Source: Mixia osmundae IAM 14324
Lineage: Eukaryota; Basidiomycota; Mixiomycetes; Mixiales; Mixiaceae
Direction of reading: 5' to 3'
NCBI RefSeq assembly: GCF_000708205.1
Contig: NW_014575562.1
Location: 435,616-499,615, forward strand
Length of the DNA stretch: 64,000 nt
Every line of letters starts with the position of its first letter. Position 1 is the stretch's first letter. Made by a program: the position numbers and the translations under genes. Positions 1 through 11,300 of the stretch are shown piece by piece. Below the pieces are notes generated by a model. It had not been told where the DNA came from. It was given only the letters and a program-made list of their open reading frames with translations, and ran no database searches.

Positions 1-45
1 CATCAGTCGGAGTGCCTATCGCTGACCCGCATGTGTCTCGTGTAG

Positions 46-817
46 ACATGCGCCGTGATGTGCAAGAGATTTTCAGAGCCACCCCTCATGGAAAGCAGGT
101 CATGATGTTCTCGGCTACACTCGCAAAGGATATCCGCGTGACGTGCAAAAAGTTCATGCAGAGCGTTAGTCATCGCCTCGCTCTTGTCAGCCTCTATTGA
201 CGCATGGATCGCAGCCGCTCGAGATCTACGTCGACGATGAGACGAAGCTTACTCTTCACGGTCTTCAGCAGCATTATGTCCGACTGGAGGAAGCCGGCAA
301 GAATCGCAAGCTCAACGATCTGCTCGACAGTCTCGAATTCAACCAGGTTTGTATCTTCGTCAAGTCTGTACCTCGTGCAACCGAGCTCGACCGCCTGCTG
401 CGCGAATGTCAATTCCCTAGCATCTGCATCCACTCGGGTCTGCCACAAGAAGAGCGAATCAAGAAGTACCAACAGTTCAAGTCGTTCGAGGTGAGTTTTA
501 AGCTATGCCAAAGCGCGGCTTTCTGACGAGCTCGTTTCGTGTAGAAACGCATTCTTGTCGCTACAGACATCTTCGGACGAGGTATCGATGTCGAGCGAGT
601 CAACGTCGTCATCAACTATGATGCGCCTACCGAGGCGGACTCGTACCTGCATCGTGTCGCTCGTGCAGGTCGATTTGGCGGACGTGGTCTGGCAATCACC
701 TTTGTCACGGGCGAAGGTGATGAGGAGGTCCTCAAGGCCATCCAGAGCAGATTCGAGGTCGGCATCACGCCCATGCCCGCCGAGGGCGTCGCTCCAGAGA
801 CTTACATGAATGCTTGA
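46..817 (+). CDS. SUB2: SUB2/UAP56 DEAD-box RNA helicase, 3' part
   Basis: ATP-dependent RNA helicase of the UAP56/DDX39B family, which acts in spliceosome assembly and in mRNA export with the TREX complex in the nucleus. Only the C-terminal part lies in the window. It includes helicase motif III (SAT), the linker, and the second RecA domain with motif V (RGIDVERVN) and motif VI ([10 protein letters not shown]). The stop is at 815-817. Exons read 46-164, 215-490 and 545-817. The introns are about 50 nt with GT-AG ends, and the upstream intron ends at about position 45. The spliced protein matches the family almost without gaps (for example [12 protein letters not shown] and [11 protein letters not shown]). 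The N-terminal RecA domain with Walker A and the DECD box lies to the left of the window. Confidence 0.93.
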
Positions 818-1533
818 TCGTCGCTGGCGTCTCTGCCGCTCGAAGGCCTATATGTACCAATGAAAAGCAAGTTTCCGGCTCCTCACCCAGTCTGCGTGCA
901 TTGTCAAAGAGCGACGAAATCCCCGCTCGCTGTGAATTCCCGACGATCCTGCTTCACTTCAGTGAGGGACTATCCAGTCCGGTGCCTCGCTTGTCAGCAG
1001 GCGCGCGGCAATCATCACGAATCGGCACGTCAAGCTCGACAGCCTTCACTATCAGCAGGAGTAGATTCAAATAATCGACGGCCTCGTTGGAGCTGCTTTG
1101 GTGGTTATCAAGAGTGACAGCGACTCACTCTCCTTCATACTCAGTATCGACATTACGACGGCACACCGGTAGGCTCTCACCAACGATCTCTCGGAAGCAT
1201 CGTGCGACGATTCCTCACTCAAGCCGACCATCTGCGTGGCTGGTCTGATTCAAGGTTTCAGGCGGCGGGCATGACTCAGGCACCCGGCGACAAGTAGGCT
1301 CAGCTGCTATAGGATGCGATCAGTAGGGCCGGTGTTTATAGACTCAGCGAAGGCGCGCATGCTCGCTGGGCAGCTCTTGTGCCCTTATTGATGAATGAGA
1401 TGATGAGAGGGCGGTCGCGAAAACAGTTCTGCACGGTGACCGATTTCCTAATTTATTAAATGGGCTATCGCCTATCGCGTGCGAGCGGGTTGCTATCCAG
1501 ACCTGTGCCAGCTTGAGTGCTTACCTTGATCAG
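818..1533. other. Intergenic region between SUB2 and the next gene
   Basis: About 0.7 kb without a convincing gene. Reading frames here are short, lack family similarity and have no clear splice logic. An AT-rich run (TAATTTATTAAAT near 1450-1462), some 75 bp before the next start codon, is the only promoter-like element I noticed. The SUB2 3' untranslated region and the promoter of the following gene probably share this stretch. Confidence 0.5.
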
Positions 1534-2713
1534 ATGACACTCACGCGGACTGCTGCACGGCAGATTGGGCTCAGACAGCCTGCCAAAGTAGACCAAGACG
1601 CCGCTGGACAGCATGCTGCAGGCAACACTTCATCGCCTTTTGGTCCCTCTGTGGGCCAGCGCGGCTCGTGCTTGGCTGCTTCGAGCACAAAGCTGACTTC
1701 AGGTGCTGCCGAAGCTCCTCCGCCATCGACAGAGCTTTTTGAGATGGATTTCGCCGCTTCAGAGATGACACCCCGACCAGCACCTGGCATTGCCGCTGAC
1801 AGCGAGGCCGACTACGATACGGATGAGCAAGACGAAGAGATGGACGACTCGTTCGACCATGACACGGCGGATGAGTCATCCGATGAGGAAGACAACGACT
1901 GTGACATGTCACCTTATACTCCACATGAACCCGCGAACCTGCGAGCGCCCGCTATCGTGGGCAGCGCTCAAAGCCGTCTTGCCGTGCCTCCCATGGCAAG
2001 CCAAGACAAGGGCAAAGCTCCACAGATATCTCAGTCTGCTCCTGTGTATCACGCTTCGTACGTCGACCGTCGTCGAAGCAGCGCCGCAGCGCGGGATACC
2101 GAGGTCAGCTGGCTGCACTCAACTTTTCCGAGCTAGGGCGCTAATTTTCGTTGGCTGGGAAGTTCGCATTCTATGAGCGTACGGTCATCTATTCTGACGA
2201 GGAAGACGTCGATGATGATGGCTATACGGATGAGCATGAAGGCACGTTCATGGACGAAGGCACGTCCGAGACATCTACATCTCGGGCAAAGAAAGGCAAG
2301 GCGAGCGCAGAGGGTCGCTCGTACGACGAGATACGGGCAGAAAGGCGCAAGAGCCTTAATTCACGTCGTCCTGTCATCACGCTCCGACGTGATTCCGGCT
2401 GGGCGTTCTCACAAGAGGCTTTGTACGTTGACGGAATAAGGGCGCTCGAAAGGCTGCTGACATTGCCCAATGCAGGATGCCAAGCTTTCTGCGAGAGCAT
2501 TATCACGAATGGCATCCTGAGCTTGAAGGTCTACCTCCTAATGGAACCCGCACGACAGGCGCATCTGCTCTGTCCCTCTCGCGTCCTCCCAATGACGATG
2601 GATACAGTGCGCCGAGCAGGCATCGTTCATACGGCGGAGAAGACTTCGACCGGCCACCGGTCGTAGCAGAGATTCACATCAGTCCAGATGACACACGCGC
2701 CATCCTGCCATAA
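1534..2713 (+). CDS. Acidic protein of unknown function
   Basis: I do not recognise this gene. The model is three exons (1534-2103, 2163-2422, 2476-2713) giving 355 residues. The start is the first ATG of the long frame (MTLTRTAARQ). The middle (about residues 85-130) is rich in Asp/Glu and looks disordered. A second acidic patch (SDEEDVDDDG) follows the first intron. The C-terminal part holds the most structured-looking sequence, around DEIRAERRKSLNSRRP, DSGWAF and FLREHYHEWHPELEGLPP. The first intron seems to use an AAG acceptor at 2160-2162 after a CTAAT branch site, because the nearer TAG acceptor leads into stops. This makes the exon 1-2 join uncertain. Acidic tracts plus basic clusters would suit a nuclear protein, but that is a guess. 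Confidence 0.55.
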
Positions 2714-2819
2714 ATACAGGTCAGACTGTTGATGTAATTCGAAAGCATATCCTTTTTTCCAGGTACAGATTACACGTTCTGCAACAACACAGTATTGAAC
2801 GTCATCGCAATCGAAGGCC

Positions 2820-4730
2820 TTATGAAGTGATACCAGCAGGTTGGATCAAACTGACATGCTCTGTGGAGCGGTCGAGGGCGTCTTGAGAAGCATGCGAGCC
2901 ATGAGAAGACATCATGGCTGGCGCAGACATGGGTTGTTGGTGACTATAGTAAGCGTGAATGGGGGAATCACCGCGGAGACTGTCTAGCCTCGTCAAAGCG
3001 TCATCGTCCTCGTGCAGCCTCTCGGCCTCCGAAAAGTCAATCGGAGACATTGTCCGAGTCCTATCTGGCCAGCCTGATCCGTGAAGACCCATGCGTCCAT
3101 CGTCGGGCCTGAGATCTGGCGGTGATAATCTTCCTTGCCCAAGCGGATACTCTCCACGTATCGGTGGCAGCTTAAGCGAGTGGACTTGGGCATAGGGCTC
3201 AAAAGTCGGTGGCGCAGGTGCAGTAGACGAATGCTCGTAGAGCTGCGAATGCACGTCATTTCCGTTTGCGAGACTGCCATCGTAGTGGCCATAATAGTTC
3301 AGACGCCTGGCTTGTTCATTGTGATGACGTTCTTGGCCTCTACTGTTCGTCGAGGCCATCGGAGCTGAGTAATAGATAGTCTCGTCGGACCGACGTATCC
3401 CATGATGGCTAGCTTTGGTCGGCTCCCAAGTGATGTGACTGTCGTGTGCACTCGTCAGAGGCGCCGTCATGGCCAGGCTAGGATCGATCTGCACCGACCG
3501 TGGTGGCATACGGGGTGCATGCTCCCATTCGGGCGATCCTGAAGGCGACAGCTGTGGTTGCCTCAAGTACGATGTACTATGAGGGGAAGTCTGAGTTGGC
3601 ATACGGGCAGGCAGCAGCGAGGCTTGGCTGATGACTGGGTGATTCGGTGCTTCCATGGGTGGCGCATAAGCGCGAAACGGCACCGCTGTCGGTGGCGAGT
3701 ACTCAGAATGTATCGCCGGCCGATCAGACAAAGGTGGTAGACCCGGCGATTCGACCGGATACAACCCAGCAGGCACGCCTGGAAAGCTGTCTGGAAAGCG
3801 CCTGGCCGAGTCTCGAGCAACCAAGCCGGACGGTCTGACAGGATCGCTCGTCATTTGACTCAGTCGTGAGGGATATCCTCGCGACAAGCCTTCCAGATGA
3901 TTCATGCGTGGGCTGATGCTTTCGCTGTATTGAGCTCCTGGCGAGAGCTGAGATGGCAAAACAGCAGGATATGGCGCAGGAGGATAGTCAGTGGGCGGAT
4001 AGATGGCGTCTTCTTCGCTTTGCTTGGCTCTGACAGAAGTTTTGCGTTGGCGTGCCTTGGCTGCTGTGATCTTCCGCCTGGCTTTGCTGGGCTTATTCAC
4101 GGCATCGTCGTCCAGCGTTCTGCCCTCGGCTTCGAGCTTGAGCCTCTTTGCTTCTTTGGCGGCCGCTTTCTTGGCGCGAGCCATCTCATTCTCTGTGCTC
4201 GTGACTTTGGTGATGACACATTCCGCCTTGGCGTCTGCACATCGGGAGCAAGGTGTCTGGCCATCGCAGCGAATCTTGCGATAGCGACAACGGTTACAAG
4301 CCGTCGAGGCTCTCGACCAGGTCGGCCGAGGACCGTCCGCCTCGCCACTTCCTGCGCGCTCTTCGCGCTCTGTAGGCTCCGTCGTGCTCTGCTCCGGAGC
4401 AGGAAACACGAGATTCGGCATGTAATCATGAGATGTACGGCTGTCGGACGAGGCCGCGCCTGACAGCATGGCCGAAGGGGGCTCGTTCGTATATGATCCG
4501 CCGTCATCCACAGCTGCGGGAAGCTTGATAAGTTCGTCGTATCCGCTATGCTGCTGTCTATACGCACCTGCGTGCATTGGGGCACTCGCCTCATGTGACG
4601 GTCGACCCATCAGCGTCTCTTCCTGCGGGTCGAGCATGAGTGTTGACGGCAGGCGGTCGGCCGACTCTGCGCTGACGGCACGCTGCTCGTTGGCAGTTGC
4701 AACAATAGCAGAACCTCTCCTTGGTGCCAT
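2820..4730 (-). CDS. Zn2Cys6 zinc-cluster transcription factor
   Basis: Fungal-type binuclear zinc-cluster DNA-binding protein, presumably a nuclear transcription regulator. It is a single uninterrupted frame of 636 residues from the ATG at 4730. A Cys-X2-Cys-X6-Cys-X5-Cys-X2-Cys-X6-Cys cluster lies at residues 145-171 (CNRCRYRKIRCDG core), followed by a Lys/Arg-rich stretch that could be a nuclear signal. The rest is Pro/Ser/His-rich and low in predicted structure. I see no fungal_trans middle-homology domain, which many family members carry. Its targets cannot be told from the sequence. Upstream of its start (4731-5100) is a 370 bp gap that must hold the promoter. An extra 5' exon cannot be excluded. 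Confidence 0.85.
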   Translation of the reverse strand: MAPRRGSAIVATANEQRAVSAESADRLPSTLMLDPQEETLMGRPSHEASAPMHAGAYRQQHSGYDELIKLPAAVDDGGSYTNEPPSAMLSGAASSDSRTSHDYMPNLVFPAPEQSTTEPTEREERAGSGEADGPRPTWSRASTACNRCRYRKIRCDGQTPCSRCADAKAECVITKVTSTENEMARAKKAAAKEAKRLKLEAEGRTLDDDAVNKPSKARRKITAAKARQRKTSVRAKQSEEDAIYPPTDYPPAPYPAVLPSQLSPGAQYSESISPRMNHLEGLSRGYPSRLSQMTSDPVRPSGLVARDSARRFPDSFPGVPAGLYPVESPGLPPLSDRPAIHSEYSPPTAVPFRAYAPPMEAPNHPVISQASLLPARMPTQTSPHSTSYLRQPQLSPSGSPEWEHAPRMPPRSVQIDPSLAMTAPLTSAHDSHITWEPTKASHHGIRRSDETIYYSAPMASTNSRGQERHHNEQARRLNYYGHYDGSLANGNDVHSQLYEHSSTAPAPPTFEPYAQVHSLKLPPIRGEYPLGQGRLSPPDLRPDDGRMGLHGSGWPDRTRTMSPIDFSEAERLHEDDDALTRLDSLRGDSPIHAYYSHQQPMSAPAMMSSHGSHASQDALDRSTEHVSLIQPAGITS

Positions 4731-5100
4731 ATGCAGCTGCAAAGGACGGCGCTGCGCTCAAGTTGGGCGCTCCCACGGGATGCCGCCAGAGCGCGCTCTT
4801 ATCAAACAAGGGTGAATGCTCTTGCAAGGTTGACAGAGTCACCCCTGCCAGTCGAGTCGGCGCTTTCAACGAGCAACAAGCATAGCGGGTAACGCTTGAC
4901 TTCTTGCTCGTAGCTTCGCGCACGAGACGATCAATATCAGTCCTCCCGTTGCCGTGTCAGCCCAGTCTGTCGCCAACGGGAGGGGACGCGCTACTTGAAT
5001 ATGATCGTCGCAATTTATTCAAAAGAATATTCAGCAAGCTGTGACGCGTGACGCAGACCATGCATTCCCAGACCAGCTTGAGCATGCACATGCAAGACGT
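4731..5100. other. Intergenic: promoter of the zinc-cluster factor and 3' end of the GH12-like gene
   Basis: A 370 bp gap between two genes that both read on the minus strand. It must contain the promoter of the transcription factor (start at 4730) and the 3' end of the GH12-like gene (stop at 5101-5103). No TATA box or other defined element stands out. Confidence 0.4.
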
Positions 5101-5966
5101 CTAGGTCAGCGTCATTTGCCATTCCTTGGTCAGGAGCGATCCAGATCCTCCGTAAATTTCGATGTTGGATTCGACTGCCACAATGTAAAGTGCGCTCGAT
5201 ACGCTCAGGTGCGCTTGAAGGTAGGCCAGGAAGACTTCGAGCTCCATAGCAAAGTGCTTGAGACCTGGCACGAGTTGGTGGTTCATGAAGCTGAAGACGG
5301 TCTGGGATGTGCCTTGGCTCTGGTACAATTGCCAGCGGTGACCGCCAATATCGTCAGTAGCGACCACATCGCCCAGGGGATTCTTGTTGTGAGCTGAGAG
5401 GTAGATGTTGACGACCGTCTGTGCACCGGCTTTACCAGCATTGGGTGCCGAGCCAAGGTAGATGTGATAGCCAATGAGCGAGGAAGTTGAGGGCTGCACT
5501 TGAGCCCACTCCCAGACCCAATAAGCGTGAATGTTCTTCAGCGAGCTGAGTTGTTTGCCGCCGATGTTGGCGAGTGCGAAGCCAGGGGAAGCCTTGAGCG
5601 CGCCAGGTGCACTCGTCACGGACCAAGTTGCCGAGTATGATGCAATGTCGCCATTGCAAACGTTCAGCTGCATCCAGACGTCAGCCCAAATAAAAGACCA
5701 GCTTTGGCGCCCGTACCTCGGTTGTCACACTGTCGCCACCTTCAACTGACAGCTTGTTAGCTGAGAAATCATAGTCTGAGTCGCAGCGTCAGCAGATGGG
5801 CTTGTAAGCAGATACGAGCGAGCGACTCACTATTGCCGCAGACGTTGTGCTCGACTATCGCAGCAGGAGCTTGACGGCGGTGACGCTCTGAGCGCTTGAC
5901 AAGCTCGCTCTTAGCAAGAGCCGCCGATGCAAGCAAGATTGTTGAAAGAATGTTATTGGCAAGCAT
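5101..5966 (-). CDS. Secreted GH12-fold protein with missing catalytic nucleophile
   Basis: Predicted secreted protein of the glycoside hydrolase 12 (endoglucanase/xyloglucanase) family. Exons on the minus strand are 5966-5831, 5775-5717 and 5667-5101 (253 residues). Residues 1-19 are a signal peptide (MLANNILSTILLASAALA). Lys-Arg and Arg-Arg pairs soon after suggest Kex2-type processing. The core fits GH12: the W-rich start (ATWSV), WVWEWAQVQ, HRWQLYQSQ, VFSFMNHQ, and the late Glu in IEIYGG (residue 235), which aligns with the acid/base. The usual nucleophile motif Glu-x-Met-x-Trp reads V-V-N-I-Y here, so Val150 stands where Glu is expected. If the alignment is right the protein cannot work as a retaining hydrolase. 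It may bind glucan or act as a decoy. The family call is fairly firm; the loss of activity is inferred. Confidence 0.75.
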
Positions 5967-6147
5967 GCTTTGAAGAGACTCTTGGTTGAAGCGAGGATGG
6001 ATGCTGGGCGAGCAGCATTCTACTCAAGCCAACATAGCATGTGCTCAGCTGAGACGTGTGTCGGCAGTTGCACTTGACGGCGCGTTTCGACGCAACGGTC
6101 GTGAGGCCAAACCGGCACGCGCTGTCGTCATCACTCAAAAAAAGATA

Positions 6148-8226
6148 TCAAGCGCGATCTTGAGCTGGTTCGAGGGGTCGACTCTCTTCGTCTTCATCTA
6201 GGGTGCTAAGCGGAATCCCGGCATTGGAGCCATTGCTGTGAGAAGCCGTGAGGATGCCCTTCCGGACAGCTTCCCATTCTATGCGCAAGAAGCACCACAT
6301 CCAGCGTCGAATGACTTCGAGAGCTTCCATGAGGAAGATCCCCTGCTCGATCTCGTGTATCTCGTGCAGATGACTGGAAAGCTTGAGTGACCACGTGAAC
6401 CGTAGCAAGAGGTCGATGCCGATCGCAAGATAGTATATCGTTGGGTCTGCCAGCAGGAGCACAGGCCTCAAGAACGGATATGCCCCTGTGCTGACATGCG
6501 TAAGCGAGATTGAGATGACGCTTCCGTGACGCGAGCGCTTCGGTGCATAACTAGGCTGCGGCGGATACAGGCCGCTGGCATTCTTGCCATTGCTCGATTC
6601 TGTCGCCTCTGCATTCGGAGGTGAGCCATTGCCATTCCCATGCATGCGCTCTTCGCCGATAATATCATTGGGCGTCGTGGGCAGGCCGGGTATACGCGGC
6701 AAGGTAGCATTGCCAGAGATGCTCGTACTCTTACTGACGCTGTGTCTCGCTGCGGGCATGCTGCCCGATCGATAGTGCGGTTTATTGGAGGGTGTGGGCA
6801 ATGGCTGAGCGCGGTGTCTCGGCGAACTGAACGTTGCTGGTCGGGCAGGCATATAGGCTGACTGTACGTGACCCGACAGAGCTGTCCAGCCAGACGGCAA
6901 GCAAAGCAAGAGCCCCCAATCATTCGTGACGTCCCACCAGAAGGAATACATCGAATTGGCAAAGACAGAAAGCATCCTGGTCGTCGGTTGTGAGCTTCCA
7001 TCGATCACGAATGAGACGATCGCACCATAAATTGAAGAGCGCCCATCGACCGAGCCAGACGCCGGTAGTCTGCTCTTCTGTCGAGTTGCGAAAGATCTCT
7101 TCATGCTTGCCTTGCATCGCCGAGAGGAATATGACAGGGAAGGCCGTGGCATACTTGACTGCGTTGAACAACGCTCGTGTCCGCGGATCTGAAGGCGTGG
7201 ACGCTGGCGGTTGAGCGAGCGTATAAGGATTAGCATTGTTGATTGGCGCGTAATTCGCCGGCGTAGTGAAGTATTCTGCCAGGCATTGGCGGAGACGTAC
7301 AACATACGGCAGACTGCGACAGCTGATCAGATCACGCCGAAAGGCTAACGCCCAGCCTACCTTGTCATGATAGCGACTGCCCATCTGCCGCCTATCGCAT
7401 CCGTGGCCTCTCGGCCAAACATGATCGATGTACACACCCAGACGTCGCCAAGCACTTTGGCATACGATGTGAGGATATCGGCAAATATGACATCACAGAA
7501 GGGCACGCTCGAATAAAGACCGTCCAGCAAGGATCGCTTGGCACACCTGTATCCCGCTTGAGACCCCGACCTCTTCTTGGTTGTCAAACAGTGAGCTCAC
7601 CTGAGTCCCATGTAGCGTTCTTTGCGCTTCAGACGATCCCATGGACCGATGAGAGCCGCGCTCAAGATGATGCCGAAAACCGCAGGAAGCCATTCAGCAA
7701 GCGCGCCCGCTCGTTCGCGCTTGAGGTCGGTTCCACCGCCGAGCACGCGATAGAAACACCAGCCCGTCAAGACCCAAAGGAGCGCAAGACCAGCTAGCGC
7801 ATAGATGGGTGGGTATAGCCTCGACGGATGGATATACTGGCTCTTGCCTGCCGAGGATGAAGACGCGTTCGACATGGGCGTCGAGGTGAGTCCCGAAGTA
7901 TGAGTATGATCATTCGATTGTCCAAGCCCGTGTGCATGTCCATTGGACGCTTCTGTACCGTTTGGCGGGCTCCCCGAAGGTCGTGACAGCCAAGCGGGAT
8001 CATCATTGAGCCGAACGTCGAGTACTTTGGCTGTATCTATGCCCAACAACGCAAGAATGTGTAGATTGGTCGCCCAGGCTGCCAGGCCAAAGGCGACGAG
8101 GAACTGGATCCGCAGAGGAAGCGGGAAAGCGTTGCCGAATGAGCTAGGTGAGCCCAGAAAGGCCAGAGGTGAATGCTCATCCTGAGGTTGATCTGGCGCG
8201 ATGTTGCCTGGATTGTCGATGTCCAT
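6148..8226 (-). CDS. ERD1: ERD1/EXS-domain Golgi membrane protein
   Basis: EXS-domain multipass membrane protein of the Erd1 family. Family members retain ER and Golgi proteins and recycle phosphate from the Golgi lumen. Exons on the minus strand are 8226-7601, 7546-7361, 7322-7026 and 6976-6148 (645 residues). The spliced reading restores EXS hallmarks: PFCDVIFADILTSYAKVLGD, LPYVVRLRQCLAEYF, KYATAFPVIFLS and NSMYSFWWDVTNDWG. Several hydrophobic segments are visible, and the last part (LFLMEALEVIRRW-type region) matches the family end. It is much longer than yeast Erd1 (about 360 residues). The extra length is a His/Ser/Asn-rich loop near residues 90-130 and a polar insert of roughly 130 residues after WDVTNDWG. 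Its start is only 110 bp from the divergent ligase IV start. Confidence 0.82.
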
Positions 8227-8335
8227 GATCTGTCTCGCGCCGCTGAGCGCTGCAGCAGAGCCGCACTCTGCTCGAATGGGGTGTCTCTACGTTGACGAGT
8301 AGCCAAGTGAGCTTGTCTGTGTATCGCGACAGTGC

Positions 8336-11300
8336 ATGTCAGTCGCGTCGACCGTTCCTCTCAAGATCTTGAGCCTCTCAGCGCTCGACGTTGCTGTGGC
8401 CGTCTTTCCAGCATCTGCCTCGCAGATGAGTTCGCCGATCGCTTCGAGCAGCAAGGTGAAGCTCGAGGATTCCCCAAAGAAATACAACAAATTCTCACCC
8501 GCAAAAGACTCATCGCCCAGCAAGAGACCAGCAGGCACTCAAGAGAGGGGCAACTCAAGCAGTCCCGCCAAGCGCAGTAAGGATTTTGCCGAGTTGAAGG
8601 CAAAAGATCCTCTCGATGACAGACCGCATCACGACCCACGTCTGATTCCACATGGACCCTCGCCGCGCTTTGGCGTACTTAGCGATATTTTGGACGTCAT
8701 CCAAGAGAAACAGGCGTCCAAGAGACGCAAGCCAGAAATTACAGATAAATACATACTCGCCATTTTTGCTGTATGGTTGCTCCTGTTCGATGATGACTGG
8801 CAGCCTGACGAGCCCATAGAATTGGCGGAAAGATGTCGGATTGGATCTGTATCCCCTCATTCGCCTGCTCCTACCGGATGTCTGTGCTCGTTCCCTGAGG
8901 CGTTGCTAGACTGAAAGGCCCAAGTGTAGAAAGATCGCGAGCGAAATAATTACGGTCTGAAGGAGAACAACCTTGCAAAGGTCTATACAAAGGCGCTAAA
9001 CCTCGACAAGGACACAAGCGCCGCTCAGAGGCTCAGAGACTGGAAGAACCCAACCCAAGGCGGCAAAGTGAGCGCACATCGCGAAAGTGTCCTTCTGCAG
9101 ACTGAAAAGCCAGTAGGCTCGAGCGGGCGATTTTGCAAGTATAGCGAAGGAGGTCATTCAGGAACGATCCGGTGTCACGGAGCATGTCCTCACAATCGAT
9201 GAGGTGAACGAAAACCTCGACAGGCTCGCGGCAGCGTCCGGAGAGTATGCACTCGAGCTGTATATGGAGAGAGTGCACTCACTTTTGCCGGCAGGAAAGA
9301 CAAGGGCAAAGTCATCGCATGGTTCAACGAGCGCATGACCGCCAACGAACAGCGATGGCTCATCGGCATCATTCTTAAAGGTATGCAGCACAGACAATGC
9401 GCAGCTGCAGACTCACAGTAAGCTTCAGACATGAAGCTTTCTTTAGGTGAAAAGAGAGTCATGAAGGTTTTGCATCCGGATGCAATGGGTCTCTTCAATG
9501 TCTGCTCCGATCTCAAGCGCGTCTGCTGGACACTCTTCGATGCAGAGATCACCCTGACGAAAGATGTACTAGATCTGGCCCTTTACGTGTCTTGCTTGCT
9601 GACACCGATTAGGACACGGTCATCCGCTGTAATCGACACTTTCGTCCGATGTTTTGCAAGCGCAATGAGAAAGATCTTGGCGACGTCATCCGACTCATGC
9701 ATCTCAATAATGTCCGCCCTTGAACTCGTGCGAGAAAATGTCTGCTCACATATAGCGAAACAGCCAGATCAGAAGTTTGTCATCGAAGAGAAGCTCGACG
9801 GCGAGCGCATTCAATTGCACAAATTCGGCAACAACTTTCGATACTGGTCAAGGTCTGCTCCAAACTTGGCCGTTCCAGATCTGCTGAACACGTACATCGT
9901 AGACAGGGAACTGATTATACTGTACGTATGAGCATTAAAGTCAGGTCACGCGCCAATTGAGTGCCGCAGAACCTGTACGGCGGCAATAAATACAAGGGCA
10001 GCTTGACGCCTCACATTCAGGAAGCTTTCGATAGCGCAATCAGCCAGTTCGTCCCTTGATTCTCGCTTATGGCGCAGTTGAAGTCTTTGCAGAATCATTC
10101 TAGACGGCGAGATGCTCGTTTACGATCCCATGATGGACAAGCTCTGCGCGTTCGGCACGCTCAAGAGTGCTGCCAAGCAAAATCAAGGCGTGTTCCCTCA
10201 ACCTGGCATGCGCACTTGCTGATGCACTCACAGAGCCAACGTTCAGTGACGGATCGGCACAGAGACCCTGTCGTGCGTGCAGTGGTGGCATTGAACCCCA
10301 GGACTGACCCGTTCGCAGTGCGTATCTTTGACATTTTGCTCGTAAAGGGCGCGGATGGGGTCGTATACAATCTGGCCCAATATCCCCTTCAGAAACGTAA
10401 AGAAGCCCTTCGCACGCTCGTCAAGCCTATCAAAGGCTACATTGAATTCGCGCACGCAGTCGAAGGAGCCTCGCTAGACGATATCAAGCGTGAGATGGAC
10501 GTCGTGCTGCAAGCTTCGGGCGAAGGCTTGGTCATCAAACATCCGCTTACGCTCTATCTGCCGGGTCAGCGCAATGAGGCTTGGATCAAACTCAAGCCAG
10601 AGTATATGGATGCGCTTTGGGAAGATCTTGACCTGATCATCGTCGGCGCTTTCTTGGGTGAAGGCAGACGAGGAGGCATGTATGGCTCATTCGCCGTAGC
10701 CTGTTTGGACGATCAGCTCTCGACGGAAGACCACAAGGTCTACGCCAATGTTGCAAAAGTTGGATCTGGCTTCAAGTATACGGACTATGTCAACTTCTAT
10801 TCGGGAGACGAGTTCAAGAATCTCTGGACAAAGTTTCCAGCGCGTGGTCAGCCTGATCCCTCAAGCCTCAAATTTGGTGCAGAAAAGCCCGACTATTACA
10901 TCGATCCTGCAAAGTCAGGTCAGCCCTTTGATGATGCCCGCCCGCCACTGACGACCAGAAACAGATCGATCGTGGTGACCGTGAAAGCGTCCTCTCTCGT
11001 GCGTGACGCGGTCAATTATGGCGCAGAAGTCACCCTTCGCTTTCCTCGTGAGCGCGACTCATGAACTGGTCAGCCGAGCTGAACAGAGTACGGCAGGTTG
11101 TACTGCTATACGGACAGACAAGGATATTGAGGACATCGAAACGCTGACGAGTCAGTCAGCTATACTACAGCCACGCAGGTGCTAAGTATGCGCAGGCGTC
11201 TGGGAGCGTCTGACGAAGCGTAAGCAACGACTTGGCGCAACAACTACGAAGCTCGAGTGCGTCATCTTCTACTCTCCAGACTCGGCGCTAAGTAGAGGAC

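Noticed and set aside
2114-2136. Stop ending the unknown acidic protein at 2134-2136
   Set aside because: A GT donor at 2104 with a CTAAT branch and a following frame of the same acidic character argue for continuation, although the AAG acceptor is unusual.
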